Positions 27,150 to 35,826 of a stretch of DNA of 64,000 nt are shown one piece after another. The translations under genes were made by a program, and so were the position numbers. This stretch comes from Actinomyces sp. ph3 (GTDB lineage Bacteria; Actinomycetota; Actinomycetes; Actinomycetales; Actinomycetaceae): positions 124,001-188,000 of the forward strand of contig NZ_CAGY01000001.1 of the NCBI RefSeq assembly GCF_000308055.1. The letters run 5' to 3'. Under the pieces are notes generated by a model. The model was not told the origin of the DNA. It did no database searches and saw only the letters and a program-made list of their open reading frames with translations. Numbering within the stretch: the stretch's first letter is position 1; the number at the start of each line of letters is the position of its first letter.

Positions 27150-27695
27150 TCAGTATTCGTTGAGAAGATCATCTAGCTCTGTCAGTTCATCCGCACTGAG
27201 TTCTTCATCAGGCTCATTGCCATTGTCAACCTCGCTTGAGTGCCGAGACCATGAAGGAGACTCAATATCTTGACGAATCGCATCAAGAATCGCATTCACA
27301 AAGCCTGCGGATTCTTCCGTTGAAATCGACTTAACAATTGAAATTGCCTCGTCGATTGCAATAACGGGAGGAACCTCTTCAGAGTTAGACAGCATTTCCC
27401 AGACTGCGACTCGCAGGACTGCGCGATCGACTGCGGGAATTCGATCAAGGCCGGTACGAGCATGAGTATCAATCAAACGATCAATCCGGTACAGCTCGTC
27501 GGCGACACCTTCGATCATACGAATCGAATAATCCGGGAGAGGTGTCAGTGCTGCTGTAATGACCTTGCGCTCACGAAGGAGATCACGCAAGACAGTGGCA
27601 TTACGCCCCATGCCACGCTGATCTGCCTCGTAGACGACATCAGCGGCACGCTTACGTGCTTTGGTACGAGAAGTGAACTGATGTTTGTGAGACAT
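27150..27695 (-). CDS. nusB: Transcription antitermination factor NusB
   Basis: Binds boxA RNA with NusE in rRNA antitermination complexes. The 181-aa protein has the all-helical NusB fold with RTKARKRAADVVYEADQRG at the start and the conserved PAVDRAVLRVAVWEML and VIAIDEAISIVKSISTEESAGFVNAILDAI blocks. A Glu/Asp-rich tail of about 35 residues is added at the C-terminus. It begins two bases after the efp stop and ends the aro-efp operon. Confidence 0.95.
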   Translation of the reverse strand: MSHKHQFTSRTKARKRAADVVYEADQRGMGRNATVLRDLLRERKVITAALTPLPDYSIRMIEGVADELYRIDRLIDTHARTGLDRIPAVDRAVLRVAVWEMLSNSEEVPPVIAIDEAISIVKSISTEESAGFVNAILDAIRQDIESPSWSRHSSEVDNGNEPDEELSADELTELDDLLNEY

Positions 27696-27697
27696 TA

Positions 27698-28261
27698 TCA
27701 GTCAGTCACGCGGCCGGAGTAGGAACCATCGCGGGTATCAACCTTCACGCGGGTGCCCTCTTCCATGAAGAGTGGAACCTGAATCTCGTAACCGGTTTCG
27801 AGCGTTGCAGGCTTCGTACCAGCGGAAGAACGGTCACCCTGCAAACCGGGCTCGGTGTGCGCAATCGTCAAAACGACCGTCGCAGGAAGTTCAATGAAGA
27901 GAACCTGACCGTCATGCTGAGAAACAATCACATCCTGATTCTCGACCATGAAATGAGCAGCGTCGCCGACAACCTCTGCAGGGACATTGATTTGCTCGTA
28001 GGTAGAGGAATCCATGAAGACGTAGTCGGTACCATCCTGGTAGAGGTAGGTCATATCACGACGGTCAACCGTCGCAGTCTCGATCTTCATGCCCGCATTG
28101 AAAGTGCGATCAACGATCTTGCCAGAGAGGACATTCTTGATCTTGGTGCGAACGAATGCGGGGCCCTTACCCGGCTTGACATGCTGGAACTCGACAACCT
28201 GCCAGAGCTGGCCGTCGATCACCATGACGGTGCCGTTCTTCAGATCATTTGTCGTTGCCAC
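27698..28261 (-). CDS. efp: Elongation factor P
   Basis: Relieves ribosome stalling at polyproline stretches. The 187-aa protein has three beta-barrel domains. The tRNA-contacting loop reads [12 protein letters not shown], the actinobacterial form in which the Lys in PGKGP is thought to work unmodified. No EpmA or YmfI-type modification gene is visible here. GTG at 28261 follows GGGAGGA. Its position before nusB and after the aro genes is standard for actinobacteria. Confidence 0.96.
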   Translation of the reverse strand: MATTNDLKNGTVMVIDGQLWQVVEFQHVKPGKGPAFVRTKIKNVLSGKIVDRTFNAGMKIETATVDRRDMTYLYQDGTDYVFMDSSTYEQINVPAEVVGDAAHFMVENQDVIVSQHDGQVLFIELPATVVLTIAHTEPGLQGDRSSAGTKPATLETGYEIQVPLFMEEGTRVKVDTRDGSYSGRVTD

Positions 28262-28287
28262 TATAAAATCCTCCCAATCGGGTGAGC

Positions 28288-28824
28288 TTAAACCGTGGCT
28301 ATCTTACACGCTGCAATGATGGTATCCGCTACCTCACGCGCCGTATTTTCGCCAGTATCACATGAGAAAGTGGCGAGATCTTGGTAAGTGCTATCCAATT
28401 GCCGACTCATCGCGGCAAATAGCGCTCTTGGGGTCCCCAATCCCACAGAACGCGGCGCATTGAGTCCCACGCGACGCGCAGCCTCATCGATGGAAGTCCT
28501 CAGAAGCACAACTGAAGTACCTTCATCGATCAGCTGCGAAAGCTTGGAAAGAATCCGAGAACTATTGACCTGCGAGGGCGACAACACGGCAATATCGCAG
28601 CCATCGGACAAAAGCTGGATTCCAGCGCTCTCCAGCGCTTCTTGCAACGGGAAGTGCTCGTCCAGCACTAATTCATCAAATGATCGCGAATATGCGGATT
28701 CAAGAAGTTCTTGATCTTCTTGCACTCTTAAGCCACAGGTCTTTGCAATTTCCTGTGCAACGCAGGTTTTTCCGCTTCCAGAGGTCCCAACAAGAACCAA
28801 GGTCGGATGCACACGCCCATTCAC
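28288..28824 (-). CDS. Degenerate shikimate-kinase-like P-loop protein
   Basis: P-loop protein of about 178 aa between aroB and efp. The Walker A is intact (GTSGSGKT) and the overall pattern follows shikimate kinase, but the shikimate-binding residues are lost. The Asp pair position reads VQEDQELLE, the FR..E position reads FPLQEAL, and the GGG loop is replaced by LSPSQVN. GTG at 28824 is chosen because it overlaps the aroB stop as GTGA; an ATG at 28851 is the alternative. A canonical aroK lies two genes upstream. It may bind ATP without acting on shikimate; function unknown. Confidence 0.75.
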   Translation of the reverse strand: MNGRVHPTLVLVGTSGSGKTCVAQEIAKTCGLRVQEDQELLESAYSRSFDELVLDEHFPLQEALESAGIQLLSDGCDIAVLSPSQVNSSRILSKLSQLIDEGTSVVLLRTSIDEAARRVGLNAPRSVGLGTPRALFAAMSRQLDSTYQDLATFSCDTGENTAREVADTIIAACKIATV

Positions 28825-29900
28825 TGTCGCATCCCCATCGAGAGAGCGCAATCAATAACTTCCTTCGGATTTACCTTCACAGTAACAGGATGGTTCACTC
28901 CATCTAGAAGAACGAAGCGCAAAACTCCGGCCCGTACCTTCTTATCCGAAAGCATCACTTCAAGCAATGCGTCAATCGACGCACCCTCATAAAAGGTTGG
29001 AAGTCCAAGCACAGAGAAATCCTCAATATGACGTTGAACCTCGGCTTCACTCAGCATCCCCCGACGCTGCGCTAGATGAGCTGCAAACACACAACCGATA
29101 GCCACTGCCTCACCGTGGCGATAGTGGAAGTTCTCAATTTTTTCGATCGCATGTGCCAGCGTATGTCCGTAGTTTAAGAATTCACGGGGACCGCTCTCAT
29201 GAAGATCAGCGCTCACTACTCGAGCTTTAACGGCAATGGATCGTTCAATGAGTTCAGCGATCTCCTCAGAACGGGGATCATAGACAGCCTCGGGATTAGC
29301 TTCGACGATCGAAAGGATCGCGGGATCTGAAATAAAACCGTATTTAACAACCTCACCAAGTCCCGCACGATAGTCGTCGTGGTTCAAAGTTTCGAGGCGA
29401 TCAAGATCAACGACAACGCGCCGCGGAGAATGAAAGGCGCCAACAAGGTTCTTACCTACGGGAGTATTGATACCGGTCTTGCCTCCAACCGAGGCATCAA
29501 CCATCCCGAGCAAGGTTGTGGGCACTGCAATGAAATCAATGCCACGCAACCATGAAGCAGCAAGGAATCCTCCAACATCTGTTGAGGCTCCCCCACCGAC
29601 GGCAATCACTGCATCCGCGCGTCCGAGTCTGAATTTTCCGGCGCCGTCCCACAGGGAGGCCATGACCTCAATGGTCTTAGCCTCTTCCCCATCTGGAAGA
29701 ATCTGTGTAGAAACCTCGTAGCCTAAGCCTTCAAGCTGAGATGCACATTCAAGAGCGTAATTACTCACGTGTGGTGCGCAAACGATGAGAAGCTTCGTCG
29801 TATTTTCGCGTAAGACCTGCTGAAGGACTTCCTTCGCCAGATTCCTTCCGATAACGACGTCGTAGGGGGTATCAACGTTGACTGGAATCGTCACGCTCAT
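28821..29900 (-). CDS. aroB: 3-dehydroquinate synthase
   Basis: Second step of the shikimate pathway: converts DAHP to 3-dehydroquinate. About 359 aa, with the NAD-binding GGGASTDVGGFLAASWLRGI, GKTGINTPVGKNLVGAFHSP, the zinc ligands Glu (RAGLGEVVKYG) and His (LNYGHTLAHAIE and RHGEAVAIG). ATG at 29900 gives the normal family N-terminus (MSVTIPVNVDTPYDVVIG); it overlaps the end of aroK. Part of aroC-aroK-aroB. Confidence 0.96.
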   Translation of the reverse strand: MSVTIPVNVDTPYDVVIGRNLAKEVLQQVLRENTTKLLIVCAPHVSNYALECASQLEGLGYEVSTQILPDGEEAKTIEVMASLWDGAGKFRLGRADAVIAVGGGASTDVGGFLAASWLRGIDFIAVPTTLLGMVDASVGGKTGINTPVGKNLVGAFHSPRRVVVDLDRLETLNHDDYRAGLGEVVKYGFISDPAILSIVEANPEAVYDPRSEEIAELIERSIAVKARVVSADLHESGPREFLNYGHTLAHAIEKIENFHYRHGEAVAIGCVFAAHLAQRRGMLSEAEVQRHIEDFSVLGLPTFYEGASIDALLEVMLSDKKVRAGVLRFVLLDGVNHPVTVKVNPKEVIDCALSMGMRQ

Positions 29901-30402
29901 CGTCTTCACCAACTTCTCGAAGAATTTGCTCAACAACATGAATAACAGGTTCTGAACTGGTTTGAACCTCTAGCGAGGCAACCTCCGGAAAATATTCCTT
30001 ACGTGCTTCCCATAGCTCTTCAAGACGCGCCTGTGCATCCCCCGCGAGCAGAGGGCGATCCGACCCCTGAGATCGGCGGAGTAATTCTGGGAGTTCCGCC
30101 TTGATATAGACCACGAAGCAGTTGCGCAAGCGTTCACGGGTCGCTTTTCGGGTGAGTGCTCCCCCGCCTAAGGAGATAACCCCCGGATAGCTCAGAGCCT
30201 GCTTAATAACCTCTTCTTCAAGCTGTCGGAAGTATTCCTCACCATCGGTTGAGAAAATCTCCGGAATTTTGCGGCCGGTAGTTTCCTCAATCAAGGCATC
30301 TGAATCACGATGTTCAAGCCCCAGAGCCAACGCAAGTTCCCGTCCTACTCTGCTCTTTCCACTGGCAGGCATGCCGACAAGAACGATCTGCTGTCTGGTC
30401 AC
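29872..30402 (-). CDS. aroK: Shikimate kinase
   Basis: Phosphorylates shikimate at O3. The 176-aa protein has all functional motifs: P-loop GMPASGKS, the Asp pair in HRDSDALIEE, the substrate Arg in EEYFRQLEEE, the GGG loop in VISLGGGALT and the lid Arg in SDRPLLAG. The start is GTG at 30402, overlapping the aroC stop as GTGA. A long acidic tail overlaps the aroB start. It contrasts with the degenerate paralogue downstream. Confidence 0.96.
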   Translation of the reverse strand: MTRQQIVLVGMPASGKSRVGRELALALGLEHRDSDALIEETTGRKIPEIFSTDGEEYFRQLEEEVIKQALSYPGVISLGGGALTRKATRERLRNCFVVYIKAELPELLRRSQGSDRPLLAGDAQARLEELWEARKEYFPEVASLEVQTSSEPVIHVVEQILREVGEDDERDDSSQR

Positions 30403-31619
30403 AGCGCATTCCCCAGACGTTCATCAATACGAGAAAGATACGCGGAGAGATTACGCGCGCATTCTGAGAGGGAGTAGCCTCCGGCATGGTCAGCTATCGC
30501 GCGCGCAAGAACCAAGGCGACCTCGGCCTCGGCAATAACAGCGCCGGGAACTACCTGGCAGGTATCAGAGCGCTGGTGGAGTGCCCGAGCTTCCTCTCCA
30601 TTGGCCAGATCAATTGTTTTCAAGGCGTGAGGAACCGTTGAGATTGGCTTGAAAGCAGCACGGACGACAATCGGCTGACCATTGGATGTCCCACCTTCGA
30701 TACCACCGGCATGGTTCGAGCTACGCTGAACGCGTCCATCGACACGCTCAATCTCATCATGAGCCTGTGAACCGCGAAGACGCGACTGTGCAAAGCCATC
30801 ACCGATTTCGACGCCCTTGACAGACTGGATCGACATCAATGCCGCGGCTAATTGAGTATCAAGCCGGCGATCCGCCTGGACATGCGTACCAACACCGATC
30901 GGAACGCCCCATGCAACAACCTCAACAACACCGCCAACGGTATCTCCCAAGGAGCGTGTCTCCTCAACGCATTCAAGGAAACGCGCCTCATCGCGAGCAT
31001 CTAGGCAGCGCATGGGCGAAGCGTTCAGTGCAGCCTCGTCCTCAGGTGATGGAAGGGCACCTGACTGCCCCTGAACAGGGCCAACAGCAACCACGTGGGA
31101 AACTAACTGAATTCCAGCAAGCTGGCGAAGGTAGGCCTCGGCGCAGGCGCCAAGGGCAACCCGAGCTGCAGTTTCTCGCGCACTTGCGCGCTCAAGTACG
31201 GGACGAATTTCCGCGAGGTCGTAGGAAAGAACCCCGGGCAGGTCCGCATGACCCGGGCGAGGCTTCGTCAAGGGCTTATTACGCGCAACCTCACGTTCGT
31301 CCCCCTTGCCAGCGTCGATCAGTAGATCTTCACGCGTGACGGGATCGGCGGACATGACCTTCTCCCACTTAGGCCACTCGCTATTTGCAATCTCAATGGC
31401 GATCGGCGCACCGGTGGTTCGACCATGACGTACTCCACCAAGGATACGGACCTCATCGGCCTCAAACTTTTGGCGAGCGCCACGACCGGCTCCTAAGCGC
31501 CGACGCGCAAGGGCATCGCGAATAATCTGGGTCGTAAGCTCGATACCTGAAGGAAGGCCCTCAAGGGTAGCAACCAACGCAGGACCGTGTGATTCACCAG
31601 CAGTAAGCCATCTGAGCAT
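30399..31619 (-). CDS. aroC: Chorismate synthase
   Basis: Final step of the shikimate pathway, a flavin-dependent anti-1,4 elimination giving chorismate. The 406-aa protein begins MLRWLTAGESHGPALVATLEGLPSG and has the family signatures ARRRLGAGRGARQKFEADEV, KPRPGHADLPGV and the C-terminal GGIEGGTSNGQPIVVR. It begins 47 bp after the membrane-FKBP gene in the same orientation and overlaps aroK by 4 bp. Confidence 0.96.
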   Translation of the reverse strand: MLRWLTAGESHGPALVATLEGLPSGIELTTQIIRDALARRRLGAGRGARQKFEADEVRILGGVRHGRTTGAPIAIEIANSEWPKWEKVMSADPVTREDLLIDAGKGDEREVARNKPLTKPRPGHADLPGVLSYDLAEIRPVLERASARETAARVALGACAEAYLRQLAGIQLVSHVVAVGPVQGQSGALPSPEDEAALNASPMRCLDARDEARFLECVEETRSLGDTVGGVVEVVAWGVPIGVGTHVQADRRLDTQLAAALMSIQSVKGVEIGDGFAQSRLRGSQAHDEIERVDGRVQRSSNHAGGIEGGTSNGQPIVVRAAFKPISTVPHALKTIDLANGEEARALHQRSDTCQVVPGAVIAEAEVALVLARAIADHAGGYSLSECARNLSAYLSRIDERLGNAL

Positions 31620-31666
31620 GTTTGTAGTCTCTCATAACCAGCGCGAACGCTTCGAGAGCAACCACA

Positions 31667-32677
31667 TTATGAGGTTGGGGTGGTTGCCAAAATATCAATC
31701 ACGATGCACAAGGTATCGTCACCGGTCGCCTGATCAGGAGGCAAAGTAATCGCTAGCCGAGAGCCGACTTTCTGATCAATAAGAAGCGGACGAAGTCCAG
31801 GCATGAGTTCACTGAGCCGAACCCTCTCTGGCACGCCGGTACGCCACGTAGATTGCCGCTCAATTCCATCAGTCCACCCGCTAACAAAGTACTGAACGAC
31901 AATGTCGTCATCAGAACGCACCTGAGCACCGGCACCCGTGAGGAGCGGCTGCGTTGTCGGGCCGGTGGGAAGTTGATCCCCATGTTTAATGACGGGGCCT
32001 TCATCTCGCATCGTCACTTCAAGCGGGCCCGAACCGCTGGCTTGGGCAGATGCCTGCCCCGAGGCCAAAGTCGGGAGAATATCTATGACGACAATTTCAC
32101 CCTTGGTTGAGCGGGCAGTTGGTGTGGGAGAAGCCGTGCTGTCAGAAACTGAGGGAAGTGGACGCGCGACGAGCAGGCGACTTCCTTCGGCCCGTCCATT
32201 GACTTCGTGTGCCATATCAGCACCAAGGGAGTCATCATCGGCGCGTCCGACAATAAGACGCGGGCGCCCGTTCGGAGACAGAATCTCACCCGTTGTTGAG
32301 TCAAATACTGTCACTGAGAGTAGGACCGGTGTTCCCGCTGTAATGGCGCGACCGTCGCCCTGCGACAAGATCTGGTGTTTTGTGCTGACAATTTGAAGGG
32401 GCTGGCTCAGTTTAAGTGTCGGTGTTGCACCAACACGACCAGACACCTCAACTGCACTCAATACCGAGCGAGGCGGCTGCCATTCCAAGGCCTCCTCAGA
32501 AGAAGGACGAAGGAACCAGATCAATCCAAGAATGAGCGCGCAGATCAGGAACAATACGGAAAAGGCAACAAAAATCTGACGGCCGCTGCGGCGCGAAGGT
32601 TTTCCTGCCTGCCCCGTTTCTTCTCCGTGTTCCTGAGCGACCGGATGGAGTCGCGAAGAAAGGTGTTTTCCGCTCAT
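31667..32677 (-). CDS. Membrane-anchored FKBP-type peptidyl-prolyl isomerase-like protein
   Basis: Protein of 336 aa with a cytoplasmic basic N-terminus, one transmembrane helix (IFVAFSVLFLICALILGLIWFL, about residues 35-56), a first degenerate domain (about 85-205) and a C-terminal FKBP-like domain (about 215-335: VQYFVSGWTDGIERQSTW, LMPGLRPLLIDQKVGSRLAITLPPD). Several active-site aromatics of FKBP12 are missing, so isomerase activity is uncertain. Its ATG overlaps the pafA stop by ATGA; actinobacterial genomes often place an FKBP gene beside pafA. There is no lipobox. Confidence 0.78.
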   Translation of the reverse strand: MSGKHLSSRLHPVAQEHGEETGQAGKPSRRSGRQIFVAFSVLFLICALILGLIWFLRPSSEEALEWQPPRSVLSAVEVSGRVGATPTLKLSQPLQIVSTKHQILSQGDGRAITAGTPVLLSVTVFDSTTGEILSPNGRPRLIVGRADDDSLGADMAHEVNGRAEGSRLLVARPLPSVSDSTASPTPTARSTKGEIVVIDILPTLASGQASAQASGSGPLEVTMRDEGPVIKHGDQLPTGPTTQPLLTGAGAQVRSDDDIVVQYFVSGWTDGIERQSTWRTGVPERVRLSELMPGLRPLLIDQKVGSRLAITLPPDQATGDDTLCIVIDILATTPTS

Positions 32678-34074
32678 GCAGGAAATACCTCGTGTGGTGA
32701 AACAAAGCCGGAGATAAATTCATCGACCGCCAATGACGATGTCGCAAAAGGATCGTTCATCAGAACGTAGCGATTCGGATCGTCAATCCGTGACGCACGA
32801 ACCCAATCGAGAGCAAGTTCAACGCCAGCCTCTTCAGCGGCATTGATGACCTTCGAGCGAAGGTGGGCACGCGTTGTCTGGGGAGCGCTCACGCATGCAT
32901 TGCTCACCTGTTCATCCGTGGTCATGCGGCGCATTGCTCCAGTACGTTCCAAAGCTTGCCGCAAACCATGAGGACCGATGTCATGATACGAGAGCAAAAG
33001 CCGTGCAACGCGGGGATCATCAAGCGTAGTTTGCTTACGTTTGAGGTACTCGCGGATCAAACGGTACTTGATTGCGAAATCGAGTTCGTGATCAATCCCC
33101 GACCAGTCTTGGCTACGGAGTGCATGAATCCCTCGTTGCCACAGATCAATAATCGAGTGGGTGGTAGGTTCTAGCGAGTCCGAGGTGCGATCAATCTTCA
33201 ACACGTCGATAACGCGCTGCAAAATGCGCTCTTGGATCTCAACAGCGCTTAAATCTGGTCCGTTGACCATAGCGATCTTGGTCTGTGCCGAAAGATCATG
33301 ATTGATCTGACGGATTGCCATCATTGGATCAGCAAGTTCCAAATCTTTAAGGTCCATACCTTCCTCGACGGCATCAAGAACCAAGGCGGTCATGCCAACC
33401 TTGAGGAAAGTGGTTGCCTCACAAACGTTCGTGTCTCCACTGATTACGTGAAGACGCCGGTACTGACCTGCATCAGCCAGTGGCTCATCGCGGGTGTTAA
33501 TAATTGGCCGTGTACGCGTTGTCGCAGAGGAAACAGCTTCCCACATCTGTTCGGCTCGTTGGGAGAAGCAGTAACTAAGTTGGGCCCCCTGCCTACGAAG
33601 ATGTCCCGCACCGACAAGGATTAGGCGCGTGACAAAAAAGGCGACCAGTCCATCCGCAACTTGTCGGAAATCTCGACGACGGTGCAGAAGGTAGTTTTCG
33701 TGGCACCCAAAACTATTGCCCTCTGAATCAACGTTATTTCGAAAAACGTAAATTTCTTCGGGATCCGGCAGCTGACTAAGCGAGCTACGCGCAGCGTCAT
33801 TAAGCTGATTCAGTAGCTCATCACCGCAACGATGCTGTGCGAGAAGGTCAAGAAGAGTGTCGCACTCTGCAGTTGCATATTCGGGATGTGCTCCAACATC
33901 AAGATAGAGTCGCCCACCGTTGCGCAGATACAGGTTAGGAGCCCGACCGCCCTGTGCGAAGGGGTCAAAAAGCAGGTGCGCAGCAGCATCGGCATCGTGA
34001 GTAGCACGAGCCCCAGAGCGCGTTGCGCAGGTTAGCCCGTACTCTGTTTCGATTCCGATGACCCGTCGCTTCAC
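32674..34074 (-). CDS. pafA: Pup-protein ligase PafA
   Basis: Joins the C-terminal glutamate of Pup to substrate lysines. About 466 aa, carboxylate-amine ligase fold. Visible motifs: VIGIETEYGLTC with the nucleotide/metal Glu, LYLDVGAHPEYATAECD with the catalytic Asp, FRNNVDSEGNSFGCHENYLL, and a C-terminal Pup-binding domain ending in RIDDPNRYVLMNDPF. GTG at 34074 is chosen: it lies one base after the pup stop with GGGAGG upstream and matches the family N-terminus; an ATG at 34152 would run through pup. No prcBA genes separate it from pup. Confidence 0.96.
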   Translation of the reverse strand: MKRRVIGIETEYGLTCATRSGARATHDADAAAHLLFDPFAQGGRAPNLYLRNGGRLYLDVGAHPEYATAECDTLLDLLAQHRCGDELLNQLNDAARSSLSQLPDPEEIYVFRNNVDSEGNSFGCHENYLLHRRRDFRQVADGLVAFFVTRLILVGAGHLRRQGAQLSYCFSQRAEQMWEAVSSATTRTRPIINTRDEPLADAGQYRRLHVISGDTNVCEATTFLKVGMTALVLDAVEEGMDLKDLELADPMMAIRQINHDLSAQTKIAMVNGPDLSAVEIQERILQRVIDVLKIDRTSDSLEPTTHSIIDLWQRGIHALRSQDWSGIDHELDFAIKYRLIREYLKRKQTTLDDPRVARLLLSYHDIGPHGLRQALERTGAMRRMTTDEQVSNACVSAPQTTRAHLRSKVINAAEEAGVELALDWVRASRIDDPNRYVLMNDPFATSSLAVDEFISGFVSPHEVFPA

Positions 34075-34075
34075 C

Positions 34076-34261
34076 TCACTGGCCTCCCTTTTGAACAAAG
34101 CCCTGGACGAAAGACTCAGCATTCGTTTCAAGGACGGTATCAATCTGATCAAGAAGCTCGTCTAGAGAATCACTTTGGGCCGAAGCCTGAGCTTGTACCT
34201 GACCCGCAGCCTCGTCATCCTCATGGCCAGCGCCACCTGCAAACAATTGCGAAAGACTCAT
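34076..34261 (-). CDS. pup: Prokaryotic ubiquitin-like protein Pup
   Basis: Intrinsically disordered protein tag of 61 aa. The Gln/Ala-rich N-terminal half precedes the helix-forming segment DSLDELLDQIDTVLETNAESFVQGFVQKGGQ, which binds PafA, Dop and the Arc coiled coil. It ends GGQ, so Dop must deamidate it to Glu before ligation. ATG at 34261 follows AGGAG and lies two bases after the dop stop. Its next neighbour is pafA, not prcB. Confidence 0.97.
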   Translation of the reverse strand: MSLSQLFAGGAGHEDDEAAGQVQAQASAQSDSLDELLDQIDTVLETNAESFVQGFVQKGGQ

Positions 34262-34263
34262 AT

Positions 34264-35826
34264 CTACTCCTGTTCTACACGGCTTAATGTACCGTGCTCA
34301 AGATCGGAAAGGACCGACGGATCAACACCGGCAGCCTCAACAATAGGACGGCGAATCATCTGATCACCCTGCGCTTCACACAAAGATGTCCACGATGCAG
34401 CGATCAGTCCTGGAAGGTTCCGCACTGCATATCCACGCAGGTAAGCACGAGTATTTTCTGGCGCCCAATCTGCAGCATGTTCAACTTCCTCAGGAGTGAA
34501 CATCCGCTTAACACGACCGGCCCGATCAAGCGCAGCCACCAGAGAACGATCCTCACGCAAATCCGCCCACTGCAGATCCATCGCAGCAAGCTTAGGGTCG
34601 TCCCACGTGGTTGACAGACGCTGGCGCTGACGATCGAGAAGCTGATACTTCCCAACCCATTCAACCTCGGTGGCAACGCTAAATAGCTCCTCAGACATAC
34701 GCGTAAGAACGTCATCCCAGTACTTCAGGACGAGTTCTTCATCTGCGCTCAGTTCAATACCTGCCCGGTTGAATGTCTCAGAGACCAAATCGACATAGAT
34801 CTTTTGAATGTCGAGGGCGCTTCGCGCACCTCCGGCAAGCCCAGCCTTGTAAGTCAGCGTCGGGTCATGGCTGATGTTCCAGGTTTCTTGGACCGGATCA
34901 TCCATCGCAAGAGCATCCCATTCCATCCCGAGGCCGGCCTCAATTGCTTTGAGCACTAAGCCGGTTGTTCCCAGGCGAAGATAGAGGGAAGAATCAAATT
35001 GGTTCGCATCTCCGCCGATCACGTGAAGGCGACGGAAGTAGGCTGGGTTCGCATGAGCCTCGTCGCGAGTATTGATAATCGGACGGTTAAAGGTAGTCTC
35101 TAGGCCAACTTCATTTTCGACAAAGTCAGCTCGCTGCGAGATCTGAAAACCGGCAAATTCACTGCGCTGACCGATTCCAACGCGTCCCGCACCACAAATA
35201 ACTGGGCGGGTTACGAAAAACGGGGTGAGGCCTCGGATAAGGTCGTCTAGATCAATACGACGGCTAATCTGGTAGTTCTCGTGGGTGCCGTAAGCCGCAC
35301 CCTTACCATCCGTGTTGTTCTTCACCAACACGATCTCGTCTCCGCGCTCACGAGCTGCTGACATCATTCGTCGAGCAATGACCTCGCCGGCGCGATCCCA
35401 CAGGACAGCATCGCGTGCGCTGAGGGTTTCAGGCGCAGAATATTCTGGGTGAGCATGATCAACGTAGAGACGGGCTCCGTTTGTCAGCACAGATGACACC
35501 GATGCGGGCAAATAGCCACTTGACTGTCGAGGCAAGGGAAGTCTTTCACTTCCACCCGAAGGAGCAAGGTGATAGGGGTCATCGGTCAGCATCGAAGGAT
35601 CTGCAGCTGCACGCGAGAGCCTCATACCGCGCAAGTCATTCAAAGGATCTTCAGCCGTATAGTCCCAGCGAACCGGCTGGCTCCCCTCCGTAGGTGTACC
35701 GCGGCGCGAGAGAGCCGAGTAGGCATCAACTATCCGGCAGGATAGGTCAACCGGATCGGCTCCAGGATTGTCCGGGGTATAAATACCGAATTCAGTCTCG
35801 GTACTCATCACCATATGAGAGCTCAT
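34264..35826 (-). CDS. dop: Deamidase/depupylase Dop
   Basis: Converts the C-terminal Gln of Pup to Glu and removes Pup from substrates. The 520-aa homologue of PafA has STETEFGIYTPDN at the N-terminus, the Dop-specific insertion loop (about residues 40-95, with EDPLNDLRGMRLSR), the catalytic Asp in LYVDHAHPEYSAPETLS and KNNTDGKGAAYGTHENY. ATG at 35826 follows AAGGAG and overlaps the arc stop by ATGA. Consistent with Pup ending in Gln. Confidence 0.96.
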   Translation of the reverse strand: MSSHMVMSTETEFGIYTPDNPGADPVDLSCRIVDAYSALSRRGTPTEGSQPVRWDYTAEDPLNDLRGMRLSRAAADPSMLTDDPYHLAPSGGSERLPLPRQSSGYLPASVSSVLTNGARLYVDHAHPEYSAPETLSARDAVLWDRAGEVIARRMMSAARERGDEIVLVKNNTDGKGAAYGTHENYQISRRIDLDDLIRGLTPFFVTRPVICGAGRVGIGQRSEFAGFQISQRADFVENEVGLETTFNRPIINTRDEAHANPAYFRRLHVIGGDANQFDSSLYLRLGTTGLVLKAIEAGLGMEWDALAMDDPVQETWNISHDPTLTYKAGLAGGARSALDIQKIYVDLVSETFNRAGIELSADEELVLKYWDDVLTRMSEELFSVATEVEWVGKYQLLDRQRQRLSTTWDDPKLAAMDLQWADLREDRSLVAALDRAGRVKRMFTPEEVEHAADWAPENTRAYLRGYAVRNLPGLIAASWTSLCEAQGDQMIRRPIVEAAGVDPSVLSDLEHGTLSRVEQE

